Source: Ophiura sarsii
Lineage: Eukaryota > Echinodermata > Ophiuroidea > Amphilepidida > Ophiuridae
Length of the DNA stretch: 64,000 nt
Assembly (NCBI GenBank): GCA_035610835.1
Contig: CM069456.1
Coordinates: 27,410,234 to 27,474,233 of the forward strand
Direction: 5' to 3'
A program made the translations under genes and the position numbers. Shown here one piece after another: positions 12,047 through 23,700 of the stretch. Positions within the stretch are counted from its first letter, which is position 1, and each line of letters opens with the position of its first letter. The notes beneath the pieces are model-generated. The model had not been told where the DNA came from, made no database searches, and saw only the letters and a program-made list of their open reading frames with translations.

Positions 12047-13030
12047 GCCCATGGGTTGTCTTCAAGGTTATTTTGAATAAACATGAAACAAATAAGTAAG
12101 AAGCCATCTGTAGCCTTTTAGATGAATTTGGGTATAGTTTCGATGTGATTTCATCGAAACTCAAAACGGTTTAAAATCCATGAGTTTCACATGAAATACT
12201 GCAAATTAAGCTCTATAATTTAGTGGCAGTTAGTACCTATATAAGCATTGCGTATGTGAAAAACCCAACTTCTGAAAAAATTGAGGGCTCACTCCATGAA
12301 GGATCTCTTAACCTTAACCTTCCTTAACCTTTACAAAACACTACGGCAAAAAACAATGTCCACACGCATACTACAGCATTTGATTGGATGACATCATCAA
12401 CCGAAGTGCTATGTATATACACGCTGTCCCAAAATTATTATTACCCATCGATGCCCAAAGTTCATTATTTTTTTCATCATCAAAATCAATGGGATTATGT
12501 CCGTTGTTTTTTATCATCTTTGTCATACTGCACCCTTTCATTAGAATTTTTGGTTATTAATATCGGATTTATCAAACTCAAGATACACTCCATTATGTAA
12601 GACATGGTGATTTCACCTTTTTGACAAAGTGCTAAAAATTACAGCTTGTTTGAAAGAAACATGCATTCTCATAATCTCTTGGCTAGTAATATAATCTTGT
12701 GTTTCTTTCTGTTGTAACTGTTATAGTTATGTCTGTTCAAATCATTAATAATTCTTCACTTTATAATTCAATTTGAAGGGTAAATTTTATTTGACAAGTG
12801 TTTAGGGACTTCTAAATAGCTAATGAACATTACGGTTCCGTTCCCTGTATGTTATCCAATTTTCTTGACCATGGCTTTGATGCTTTATCGAGGGTAATAA
12901 ATCATCCCCTCCTACACCATTTATCTGATTTATTTCACACCACCTGTGTCTTGCCAGCGTGCTTGCTACCATTTCCACTGCTGTCCTAAGCATGGCTCAA
13001 GGTTCTTTAGTCTGGGTGTAACTAGAAGCC
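12047..13030. other. Stretch without recognised gene
   Basis: AT-rich sequence with no convincing coding region. At about 12130-12310 it shares short phrases (tttcgatgtgatttcatcgaaac; ttgagggctcactccatga) with the ends of the nested element at 21.3-22.8 kb, so it is probably a decayed copy of that family. Confidence 0.35.
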
Positions 13031-13033
13031 CTA

Positions 13034-13234
13034 TACAGGGTGAATCAAAAATAAATTGTGCATGATTTGATGCGTGCATTGAACCATAGAATTCTTGTTG
13101 TCTGTATAAAGCGTTGTTAATATAGTTTATCCCGGGGTTTATCCTCCACAAAAATGAAAGTAATCGACTAAAAAATAAGCAAATTATACTGTTTTGTAAA
13201 CTGTCCGCATTTTTCGCCATTGCAATGGGATTTA
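13034..13234 (+). repeat. Repeat with tacagggtga terminus (inverted partner at 15.2 kb)
   Basis: It begins tacagggtgaatcaaaaa and is matched in inverted orientation by 15182-15401, which ends gtcaccctgta. Shared inner phrases include the aagcgttgttaat region, agtaatcgact and the cattgcaatggga region. This is a dispersed DNA-transposon-like repeat. Confidence 0.6.
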
Positions 13235-13339
13235 CACAGTTAAGACATGAATATTGCAGCAGCATGATGATATGGAGTGAGAGTCTACAAAAAAGAGTGT
13301 TGGAGTGTTGTGCCTGTAAGTTAGTACAGGTTCTTGGTA

Positions 13340-14357
13340 CCGTACTGACGTATGCATAGTCCCATACTCGATTTAAGTCCCACCCCCTAATTGAGCTTAT
13401 ATCTCAGACTAGGATGGGCACCCGTCTTAAGTCCCAGGGGTAAAAGGTAGTGTACAAGTCTTAGAAAAATTACTTTCAGTAACTCAGCCGGACACAAACA
13501 TCATTGAACTTAATTAAAAGTAGGCATGAGTTATCCCTGTGCAATTTCTCTTACGTGACACAGATCATTCTATACGTGTGTATAACGGGTACCCGTATCA
13601 TCCCGCACTCCGTGAGGGTCTGGGAGTAGAAATCATCCCCGCTATAACCTGCAGAGTGCATAAAACCAAGTGTAGCGTTCGATTTAACTGGCGTGGGATC
13701 TCGAAATGCGACACACTTTTGAAGATTTGCAATGCTATTGCACAAATATGTAGCAAAAACTGACGCAAAAAGATTCCCTAATTGATATTTGATCACGTAC
13801 CATCAAAGCTAAACCAACAAAGATAGAGTTTCATCTTCAAATAACTAGAAAAAGTATGATAAACTCTGAAGTATCGGCAGTTATATTTCGTTTTTCGTTA
13901 GAGTCAAAATTGCCATTGCTTTACATGTAGGTGCGCAGAATTTTTTCTGTCGGTTTAAGATTAACAAAATGGCGGATTTCTGCGCAACTCGGAGAATGTA
14001 ATAATCATGACGTCACTTCTGATGCTAGTCTTGTTCTCGTGCCGCCAAGTGTTACGAAAAGGAGCCAATAAAAATTACTTGGAATCAATCAAGTGGTGCA
14101 CCACGGATACAAGGAATCATAACAAAATGGCGCGCGATCGTTAGAAGATGTAAACAATTACGAAATCCATCGTGACTCGTGAGCGAAATAATGCCTGTAA
14201 TTCCTTGTGTTTTGTTACTAAAAATTTGTTAGTTTAAATTGTAAAATCTAGATTTAAATTTTCATGCACACATGGGCACCCGATTTAAGTCCCACCCCCT
14301 AATTTACCTATATTTTGGGGTTAAAAAAAGGTTGGGACTATACACGCGTCAGTACGG
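13340..14357. mobile_element. ~1.0 kb TIR element with TA duplication
   Basis: The ends ccgtactgacg and cgtcagtacgg are flanked by TA on both sides (13338-13339, 14358-14359). The inverted match continues into a tatgcatagtccc/gggactatacacg region. Inside both ends the phrase atttaagtcccaccccctaa occurs in the same orientation (about 13371 and 14282). No transposase is seen. Confidence 0.7.
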
Positions 14358-14779
14358 TATATTAAATGAGCCAACGGTGGTAAAACATTGGAGAAATAAA
14401 TAATACTTCACAATCTAAAAATATTGCACAAATGAAATGTTCTGAAGACACTTTGTTTCTTGATATTTGCACTTGAACATGGCCACCATTTTGCTGAAGG
14501 CATGATGGTGCCCTGTCCAACATGTTGCGAACAGCTCGTGTAACCATTCCCCTGTTGCGTGTAGCCTGTCACTTCGGCTTTGGCACGTGCCTCCACTTCT
14601 TGAAGACTTCTTGCCTTCTTGGTCTGTAACAGGTAATGCTTGTATTCAGATTTGCCTTTTCATTTGACAACTCAGTATCAGACTATTGATTACTTATCCC
14701 AGAGTGAAAGAATGATTTTACAGGAACATTTTGATAATTAATGTGATAATAATTTTAGCAAAACCAATGTTGCTGAGAG

Positions 14780-15178
14780 GAGCATGTTGGCGCAGCGGAT
14801 TGTTCTCTCGCCTTGCACCAATGAAACCCGGGTTAATTCTGTGCACGACCGCGGGCTTTATGTGCATTTGGTTTATCACGATCCATGCACGCTTTCGCAG
14901 GTTTTCTCCGGTTACTCCGGTTTCCTCCTGCTTTCAAAATCAGTGATCAGTTGTTTCGGTTATCAAAAACTTCCTTGACCCAATGGTATTTGGGGAGCTG
15001 CATTGAAAAATGGTGGATGTTACAATCTAAGTGCGGATAGTGGTTTGCGAAGGAATTGGCTGCACCCTAGATGATGCGATCTGATTCTGATGATTCACCA
15101 GCAGTGAAATTACAGCACTTTGCACCCTTTCGTAAAGGCGCTATATAAATACTGATTATTATTATTAATATTATTTGT
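14780..15178 (+). repeat. tRNA-derived SINE
   Basis: The head ggagcatgttggcgcagcgg contains a good A box (tggcgcagcgg). A box-B-like gggttaattc follows about 50 bp later. The body ends in aaggcgctatataaatactg and an (ATT)n tail. This head, body and tail order defines a tRNA-derived SINE. It is not a functional tRNA gene, since no acceptor stem can be formed. Confidence 0.75.
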
Positions 15179-15181
15179 GTG

Positions 15182-15401
15182 TAAATCCCATTGGAATGGC
15201 GAGAAAAAAAAATGCGGTCAGTTTATGAAACTTGCCACAGTTTGCTTAATTATTTTTTAAGTCGATTACTTTCATACTTTGGGAGGATAAAGTAGATTAA
15301 CAACGCTTTATACAAATAATAAAAATTCCATGGTTATATGCACGCATCAAGGTCAAATGGTCGCTTCAAATCGTGCACAGTTTTTTTTTAGTCACCCTGT
15401 A
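15182..15401 (-). repeat. Inverted partner of the 13.03 kb repeat
   Basis: In reverse complement it starts tacagggtgac and follows the sequence at 13034-13234. It directly abuts the SINE tail on its left side. Confidence 0.6.
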
Positions 15402-15414
15402 TATTACTTTTGAG

Positions 15415-15770
15415 AAATGTTGTGTTAGGAAATTTAAACTTTTAACTTCAATTTGTCATAGAAACTAGTGCTATATCATTTGTTTTAAAAGCAAAAGTTC
15501 AAATTTTGAGGGAAAAAAAATCACATTATATTATCCGAAGAGCAGATTTTAGTTTTAAAACTAGCCCAAATCTGGCTTATAAAGTCACCATGTGTGCCAA
15601 GTCATGTGGCAAGACTGCGGTGTGCATGGCCCCTCCTTTGGACATGCCACTGCTCATGCCATGTCTATCTGTCAATCTCTGTAGGTTAATCCAAGCTTTT
15701 GGATTATCAGCTAGCCCCCCCCCCCCCCCCCCCCCCTCCCCTACCTCCTTTGGACATTCCACTGATATTC
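15415..15770. repeat. Dispersed repeat, hAT-like ends and C-tract
   Basis: 15415-15620 (gcagattttagttttaaaac, then tagccca) recurs at 50757-50955 and 51058-51230. It is followed by reverse-oriented termini reading cagtggcatgtccaaag from the minus strand (ending 15652), a C tract at about 15715-15736, and another ...ccactg end near 15764. CAGTGGC termini are typical of hAT elements. Confidence 0.45.
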
Positions 15771-16182
15771 TAAGTGGGGGTGTGACGAGGCCTTTTATCT
15801 ACCGATTGACTTCACACCGTTTGCCTTATTTTCTGTTCACGATTTAAAAAAAACTCTATTCACATTAATCGAGCCATAGTAAAAGGATAAGATACATTTT
15901 GATTTACACTGACTTCTAAAATTATATTCCTGTACATAATGCGCGCATAGCGCTCACAAATTTGCTAAATATTTTAATATTAATCTACCGTTCCGATTCC
16001 CGACCGACGTCTTGAAATGGATGGAAATTAAGTCTAAACCCCTTAAAAAATATGAACTTGTCGAATGGGTGCAATTCCGCCAAATGATAGTCAAATGAGG
16101 GGGATTTGTGCCCCCCTCCTTGGACATGCCACTGCTCATGCAAGGTCTGTCTCTTCTTTACACTGCAAACAAGTTGTGGTCA

Positions 16183-16432
16183 GTTCTTTTTATACATCTT
16201 GTTTGTTGGGCAAACTGTTTTACTTATTTGTTGGTCAAGGCTTGCCCAATAATAGTTCAATGTAAATTCTTATTGGGCAAAGTCTTATTTTGACCATTTA
16301 TTAGGAGTAAAGTTGTTTAATCTTTTGGCCACCTATTTTATTTATGATTGTTGAGCAAAATAAATTACATGCAGTTTGGCAACTTTGTGGTAAAATTGTG
16401 TGAATTACGCTTGCTGTGTAAAAGATGTAAAT
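16183..16432. repeat. Direct repeat carrying an empty Tc1 fold-back site
   Basis: This ~250-bp block (tatacatcttg, gttgggcaaactg, ggcttgcccaataatag) is repeated at 19019-19261. Here the sequence aaagatgta continues uninterrupted into aataaatgtgag. In the other copy the same aaagatgta is followed by the Tc1 fold-back end. It therefore shows the target before insertion. Confidence 0.8.
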
Positions 16433-16596
16433 AAATGTGAGTTTCTCTAACTTATCCCTAACCCCACAGTCCCCACTGAATCTCACTAAATCTCACTGCC
16501 AGAAACTATCTCCAGGCACGTGCTGCTGCATTGCTGCGATGACGTCACCTACCGCGGGCATATGTGGCCACAGAGTTTGTGGCCGCATAGCCGCTA

Positions 16597-16700
16597 GGGA
16601 GTTAGTTCAGTTGGTAGAGGGACAGACTTTCTGCTCGAATGTTCATAGGCCTATACGTACACTTGTTTTGTTAAAAAGGTCCCGCGATCGAATCCCGGGG
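16597..16700 (+). repeat. tRNA-like SINE head or tRNA pseudogene
   Basis: It has an A-box-like ttagttcagttggtagag and a strong B box (gatcgaatcc) about 70 bp apart. The extra ~25 bases in the anticodon region and the lack of matching acceptor-stem arms argue against a working tRNA. A C tract follows at about 16736-16750. Confidence 0.5.
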
Positions 16701-16889
16701 GGTGCTGGGTGATTTTTCGGGTAAAAAAAATAGCACTCCCCCCCCCCCCCGATACGCACAAAAAACTAGCTTTACTGGTTAGGGTTAATAAATTTCAATT
16801 TTTGATGTGCATTAAGTAACTACGTTACTTGCCTCATGTCATTCTGACCGCTGCATATGAAGAAATAATCAACCAAATTGTATGACAAC

Positions 16890-17366
16890 ATAGTTGTAAC
16901 AATGGGATGTATGTGTTAGACCACTAGTAACTCATATCCCGGAATTTTTGCTCTGTTAACATAGTTCAAATTCCAAAATGGTTGCCAAATGCCCCCCCCC
17001 CCCCCCCCCCCCAAATGGTCCCGAGTGGCTGCAAAAATGGTCAAATTCCATAAAATGGGATATCAACTTAAATGTATGATGAAAATATAGTTTTAATGAT
17101 GGGATGTATGTACTAGACCACTAGTAACTCTTACATAGTATTTTTGCTTTGTTAACATACTTAGAAATCCAAAATGGCCCCCAAAATGGGTCCCAAAATG
17201 ACTGAACAAATTGTTGGAATTCCATAACATGGGATAATATCAATAAATGTATGATTAAAGTATAGTTTTAACATTGGGGTGTATGTATTAGACCACTAGT
17301 AACTCATATCCAGTATATTTGCATTGTAATAACATACTTTAAAACCAAAATGGCCGATGTAAAAGA
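16890..17366. repeat. Degenerate ~180-bp tandem repeat
   Basis: Three units share gggatgtatgt, ttagaccactagtaactc, ttgttaacatac and the phrase ccaaaatgg(cc). A C tract interrupts the first unit at about 16991-17012. Confidence 0.65.
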
Positions 17367-18095
17367 GTTCCAAAAGGAGCTAACTCACTAAAAGTGAATT
17401 AGGAGAAAAGCAATGTTTTTTAAAATGAGGAGGATGTTGCACTTCTTTGATTATGCCAATTTTCTGCCATATGAAAGATACCATACGTGGAAGCTTAAAA
17501 ACTGGTTTGATTTCATTTTTTGATTTTCACTGTATTTCCTATGTCTTTCTTTATTTTCGGATATCAGTGGAGTTAGCTCCTTTTGGAACAAAAATGTTTC
17601 GACCAATTTTCAAAACCTCTTTACCAAACAATTTGTATTTCCAAATAATGTACACCTTAAAGACAATATAAAATCACATTGAAAACAGAAAACCGCATTA
17701 AAATACCTTTTCAACTTTTTTAATTATGATGATTTTATATTTTGTGAGAAAACTGAAAATTTGGACATTTTGGCACATTTTTTGAAATAACAACAATTTT
17801 GTTCGTGTGCAATTTTCAAAACAATAATCCCATACATTTTACGTTTTCTTCATTGCATTTTATTAAGGACATTCCTATCAATGTTTTACCATGATAAAAG
17901 AACCATATTTCCACCATTTTGGCTTAAAAAATAGTGAATTATATTCAAATTTCCGGAAATTACCGAGGTCCATAACTTTGGACCCGAACATGCTACAGAT
18001 GTAGAACAAAGTTTAAAAGTTGTATTTGTAACTCTCTTTCATGTTTTGCACCTAACTCATTTTTTTCAAAAAGGTGAGTTAGCTCCTTTTGGAAC
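17367..18095. mobile_element. 729-bp TIR element
   Basis: The ends are a perfect 22-bp inverted repeat starting gttccaaaaggagctaactc. A third copy of the terminal sequence lies internally at about 17571-17591, in the right-end orientation. No transposase or clear target duplication is visible. Confidence 0.7.
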
Positions 18096-19010
18096 TAAGC
18101 TCTTCATTAATGTAAAAATAGTCTACATGAGTGTATGATAATCCAAAATAGATATTGTAAGAGTGTATATTACATCAAATTCACCAAATAGCATTATTCT
18201 AAACTGCTAAGCTATTGCTTTTAGAAATACAGGGTGTCTCAAAAAAAATTACAACGCACCATTAGGCGATCATAACTTCCTAATTAAAGTATCTGAAATT
18301 TACAATTAAAACGGTAAAATGAGGCCAAATTAGTTTTCTACAATTGGAAGAAAACAGCGTTTGATTTTGTTAAGTAATTATGGAGGTATCTGTGATTACG
18401 TAAGAGTAGTCACGGAACACTATCATCCAAGTTTGCATATCTTGACAGATTTTCACTTGCGCATCTGGTTACTTACTCATTAATGTTCAATTAGCCAGCA
18501 CTGTTTAATACTATGATAACAAAGTTCAATTTGTGATCTAAGAATACTGAATAATCGATCATAACACTCATAACACTCAGAAAACCAAAAACAATACAAC
18601 TCATTGTAAGGAGAGAGATATGACCATACTCTTTTAATATAAACAAAACATTTATTTTGTTTTCAATTGCGATACTAATAATTTGACCATCATGCGCAAA
18701 ATTGGCGATAATTTTATAATATACATGATTTCGGCCTTCAAGTTGAAAATGTGAAGACTAGAAGCTTGATAAGTTGTATGCGCGATGTCAATAGCTCTTG
18801 AACTTGGTTTAATAACGACAATGTTCATATTTACTAAAATTACTATAATTTTGTTTCCAATTGCTATAAAAAGAATGAACTTATCGTACAAATGTTAAAG
18901 TTTACTGTTCTTAAGTATAAAATGTGATGAAAATAATCTAGACAACTTTTATTTTATATTTTGTGTTAAACTTTGGTCTCATCTTGCATATTATTTGGTG
19001 TAAAATAACA
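18096..19010. other. Stretch without recognised gene
   Basis: AT-rich sequence. A terminus-like phrase tacagggtgtctcaaaa at 18230 belongs to the same class as those at 13034, 15394 and 45195-45545. Nothing else is recognised. Confidence 0.35.
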
Positions 19011-19018
19011 TCAGTACT

Positions 19019-19261
19019 TTTTATACATCTTGTGTGTTGGGCAAACTGTTTTACTTATTTGTTGGTCAAGGCTTGCCCAATAATAGTTAAATGTAAATTC
19101 TTATTGGGCAAAGTCTTATTTTGGCCATTTATTAGGAGTAAAGTTGGTTAATTTTTTGGCCACCTATTTTATTTATGATTGTTGAGCAAAATAAATCACA
19201 TCAGTTGGGCAACTTAGTGGTAAAATTGTGTGAATTACGCTTGCTGTGTAAAAGATGTATA
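19019..19261. repeat. Direct repeat of 16183-16432, occupied site
   Basis: Matches 16183-16432 up to aaagatgta, where the Tc1 fold-back begins at 19262. Confidence 0.8.
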
Positions 19262-20515
19262 CAGTTAAGCCCACAATTATTCATACCCTTTGAAAAATAT
19301 GAGTTGTTTGCGTTTTTTCATATCTATACCAGCTGAAGTGGTGGAACTTTCGCTTTACACTAAAGACAATTAGTTTGCAAGTACAAATGAATATATTTGG
19401 GCTCAACATTTTTTTTGCATAACAATAGAATTGAACAAGAATTGTGTTGTTATGCTTGTCCAAAATTATTCACCACCCCATACCAAGTCTCAGGATTAAG
19501 GGCATTTTTTTGTGACAATACACATGTTTTTGACATTCCAAACATTCTTTATATTGTGTAATAGGCTGTTGTATTGTTATGCAATTATTCCATGATGTGT
19601 GCTTACAATGTGGATGGATTTCCGCTCTTTGGTAGCCTTTTCCCTCTTTGGCCTCTTGGTCCTCACTGAGTTATTTGATCTTCTTAGCAAGGCTAAGAAT
19701 ATCAAATAACTCAGTGAGGACCAAGAGGCCAACGAGGGAAAAAAGGCTACCAAAGAGGGGAAAGGCTACAGAGCTATTTCGAAACAGTTACATGTGCCAG
19801 AATCCACCATGCAAAGCATAATTAGGAAGAACAAGAAGTTCAACTCAGTAAAAAACATTGAAGGTTGCAGTCGGAAGCCAACGGTGTCCCCTTGTTTGGC
19901 AAGAAAAGTATTGCGAAAGGCCAACAACAATCCACAGATCACCATCAAATCCATTCATCAATGCTCTCCTGAACAACCTTGGCAACTCTTGGACCAAGAT
20001 ACCATGGCAGACACTCCAGCAGACATTGCACATGAGGTCTCCATGGAGGCCGACCAAGAAAGACTCTACTCTTAAAAAGAGACACAGAGAAACTCATCTT
20101 GCATCTTAGCCAACCCCAACACTGAGGACCAAAAGCTTGGATCTTTGTCAAGAAGTGCTCTTGCAAATGTTAGACGAGTTTCTCTTTGTCTCTTTTCAGG
20201 AGTAGAGTCTTTCTTGGTCGGAGTCCATGGAAAACTCTCGTGTGCAATGTCTGCTGGAGTGTTTGCCTTAATATCTTGGTCCAAGACTCACCAAGGTTGT
20301 TCAGGAGAGCATTGATGGTGATCTGTGGATTGTTGTTGGCCTTTCACCATACTTTTCTTGTCAAACAAGGGGACACCGTTGGCTTCCGACCGTGTCCTTC
20401 AAGGTTTTTAACTGAGTTGAACGTCTTGTTCTTCCTAATTATGCTTTGTATGGTGGAATCTGGCACTTGGAATTGCTTCGAAATAGCTTTGTAGCCTTTC
20501 CTCAATGATTTTTCA
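19262..20515. mobile_element. Truncated Tc1-like fold-back element
   Basis: It starts with the same cagttaagcccacaattatt terminus as the element at 8073 and after a TA dinucleotide. Left-arm transposase sequence at 19745-20100 includes the stretch KVLRKANNNPQITI. The inverted right arm follows from about 20110 and breaks off near 20500, with a jump to a cataaaagcctatc fragment, so the right terminus is lost. The element ends about 100 bp before the start codon of the ankyrin-Roc-COR gene. Confidence 0.8.
19628..19756. repeat. Local hairpin inside the Tc1 fold-back
   Basis: About 52 bp (tttggtagccttttccctct, on to gagttatttgat) is repeated in inverted orientation after a ~20-bp spacer (cttcttagcaaggctaagaat). 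The stem is nearly perfect. It is a smaller fold-back event nested in the larger one. Confidence 0.85.
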
Positions 20516-20615
20516 TAAAAGCCTATCCTGCTAACATTTGTCTCGCCTTATCAGCATTTTTTATTTTGATAATTTTTGTACTGACAGTTTAACCAGAACT
20601 TGAGTAACATTCAGA

Positions 20616-20723
20616 ATGAGACGTGTGGATGAGCAATTATTAGAGGCAGCTGAGAATGGCGACGTGAATGCATTACAGAAGAGTCTAGACGAGGGTGGGA
20701 ATGTACATGTGACAAATGATAAG
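20616..20723 (+). CDS. ROCO gene exon 1: start and ankyrin cap
   Basis: Thirty-six codons, beginning MRRVDEQLLEAAENGD and ending NVHVTNDK at a gtgagt donor. The pattern LLEAAENGDVNALQKSL followed by G..V...ND is a typical N-terminal ankyrin repeat. The frame ends in phase 0, matching the next exon. The ATG is preceded by attcag, so an acceptor at 20614 is possible and 5' UTR exons may lie upstream. The truncated Tc1 fold-back ends only about 100 bp upstream. Confidence 0.8.
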
Positions 20724-23700
20724 GTGAGTATCCTGATTGTTATTTCCATGTTAAACCCAACAACATCACTTTCTTAAATGTTTTAACAATGTTTGGTGAG
20801 AACTTTAGTACCAAACACCAGGTCCTAAGATGATTCTTATAACCCTGCAAAGAGTAAAAGCAAGATATACCAACAGGGTGTGGGGAAATAGGCAATGACG
20901 AGGGAGAATAATGTGATAAAACAGATAAATAACAAATAACAATAACACACAGAAATGCACTTGGACAAGCAATACAAATTGCTGTGCAATAAAACAACAA
21001 AAATATAAAGTAACATTTCCCAGTTCAAAGTTACCCATCTCATTGGGCAATCATGCAAAGGTACGTTATAGGCTCTGAATAGTTATTTTTTGGGACCCCC
21101 TTTAATAACGTGATGCACAATTACCTGACATAGACCCTATGTGCTACTGTTTCATGGATCGCTGATTAGAGATTATAACAATACCCTAACACCATTAGGA
21201 TAGCATAGGTAACCTATTAGACATTATGTATACAAAAGCCTGAATTATTTAACCAGCTATGTGTAAACATATTGAATTTGATGAAACATGTTTGGCCCAA
21301 AAGAACCGATATATATGACCACATTGCTCATACTACAGTTTAAAGGGGCATTGAGAGATGTATAAATGAGCAAATAACGTGAAGATAATCATCAACATAT
21401 CCCAAATCCAAAATGTCATACAATTCCGACATCGCCTTCATGCCAAAATAAGCAAATAACGGCACTTCCGGGTTGAGATTTGCCGCGAAAGTCCGTGAGT
21501 AAAACGATGCATAACTTCCGAATTCAGCACCTGAGTTTCGATATGATCATATCGAAACCAAGAAAATCATGAAATTTTGTATGATAAACGGCGAATGTTG
21601 GTAAACTGTTTTAGATGGTAGCTACGAGGGTCATTCAATAAGTTCTATCTCCTACCTCATAACTTTGCTATTATAGAAGCCAGTCATATGAAATATTCCA
21701 CAATTGAAGCTTTGAATCCCAGCTACAAAATCATAGTAAATTGGTCTGAATACTCATTGTACTTTTCTGGATATGCATTAAAAACCAAACTTCCATTTAG
21801 TGCGACGGAAACGGGTAAAAAACAGCCAAATGTCTCCTAAGTGGTATTCATTTGGCCGATTCTAAGAGACAAAAATGTACCTATCGGTCAGTTACAATCA
21901 TTCTAAGTTACAAATATTTCTTGAACAGACTTTAAACAATACAAGTGACTGATTTCTTGGCAGAAAATGCCCTCTTATTAGCCAGAGGCAGACCAGGACA
22001 GCCATAAAGTTTAACCCTACCCTAGAGAACCGCTGCAAAAGTCATATTTGCTTTTCATAGGAACTAAGAGATATTGATTATACAGGACTAAAATGGATAT
22101 ATTTCAAGTCTCTCGAAGATATATTTTTCTATTACTAGCTACCTGATTAACTATTCTAAATGTTGCATATAAGGAAATCTGATAAATTACTATCGTGTTA
22201 AGATTTAACATTCCAGGTATCACTGTGGCTTGACTTGTAACAACGAACGAATATCAGTATTCCAGTATGCTCTAAAGGTGTGTCAATACATTCGAGTTGA
22301 TATTATACTATTTGCAAGCTACAAAGTTTAATATTGTCTACAATCTGATTTATACATGATAGTATAGCATTATATTCAGAAATCATCCATTGTTTTCTAT
22401 TTTCAGTATTTAAATCGGGCGGTTGTAACTAATTATACAATACGGAGAGAAAACAAAAAAACATGTATTTCTCTTTGGGGTAATTTTCCGTGTCCGTTGT
22501 CCAAAATATCTCTCTGGCTTTGATTGCATCATGACAAAAGTGAGATAGGTATCAATTAGCATTTACTACAAATGTGTAGCTATGATTCAGAGCTATGATT
22601 ATGACAAATGTCATGAGGCTGACATTCATATTAGCGATGTTACGAGTGAGGAGGTAGAACTTATTGAATGACCCTCGTAGTATATGCCTAAGTATTACTT
22701 TGATGCAAAAAAACTGATTTCCAGGATAATTGAGGGCGCACTCCCATACGTATCTCTCAATGCCCCTTTAAATCACAATCCCTTTGGTCGTAAGGTATGC
22801 ATGTATGCCCGCCAAAATATAACGCAACTGTAGTGCAGTACGTGTTGGGTATCACATGGGTGTTATCCTATTTGTTTGATTAAAGGGATTCATAATCGGA
22901 CTATAGCTATGTGATAATTTTATAACGTTATCAAAAATTTGAAGATATATGATAAAAAGGCACATGGAATTATACTTCATTTAAACATACAGTCCGACTC
23001 AGTTATCCGACCCTCTTCTATCTGGATAACTATGTTATCTGGCTGAAGGATCCCAAAGAAAATAACTTTTTTACATCCTCATGCAGTACCCTTCTATTGT
23101 CCCATTTTCAGTGGCGGCACTACGGTGGGCAAGGGGGAGGGTGGAATTCCCCCCCCCCCCAAAAAAAAAAAATTAAATTTAGTTAAAATTAGAAAAAGAT
23201 AGACAATTTTAGCATAAAAAAGGCAATTTTTTCCATGCTGTGCGCACATTTTCTTACTAAAATAGGTTACATTAGACCAAATGTGGACAATTTTAGCACA
23301 AAACAGCTAGACCTTGTCTGTCATCTGTCTTCCAGCTTACATTATTGAGAATCTCGCTGATGGAGATGCCCCTGTCATGGGCCCACGTGGCGGAGCAGGC
23401 TCAGACTGAGTGTGCCCTAGGCCTGCACTCTTTGATCGTTGCCATGAGAAAAGCGTAGGTGCCACCTGCATAGGTTCAAAAGGTAAATGATTGAGTTTGT
23501 CTAACACTACAGGGAGATCCCATGAAGGCCATATATTGCGTACCCTGGGAAGCTCAATTTCCATGCCCTCAATCAGAAATTTTAGAGGTCGACTACGAAC
23601 AACGGAACCACCGTCAAGACATAACAGGATTGCTGACAAGTACCCGTAGACAGTTGTGGATTGAAGGCCAATATCGAATCGCGATCTCAAATAATCGGCG

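Noticed and set aside
15083..15115. Possible second hammerhead ribozyme (ctgatga plus a ttcac/gtgaa hairpin)
   Set aside because: The obligatory GAAA after helix II and a cleavage triplet with pairing arms are missing; it is part of the SINE body.
16597..16700. Functional tRNA gene with intron
   Set aside because: No complementary acceptor arms could be found around the A and B boxes.
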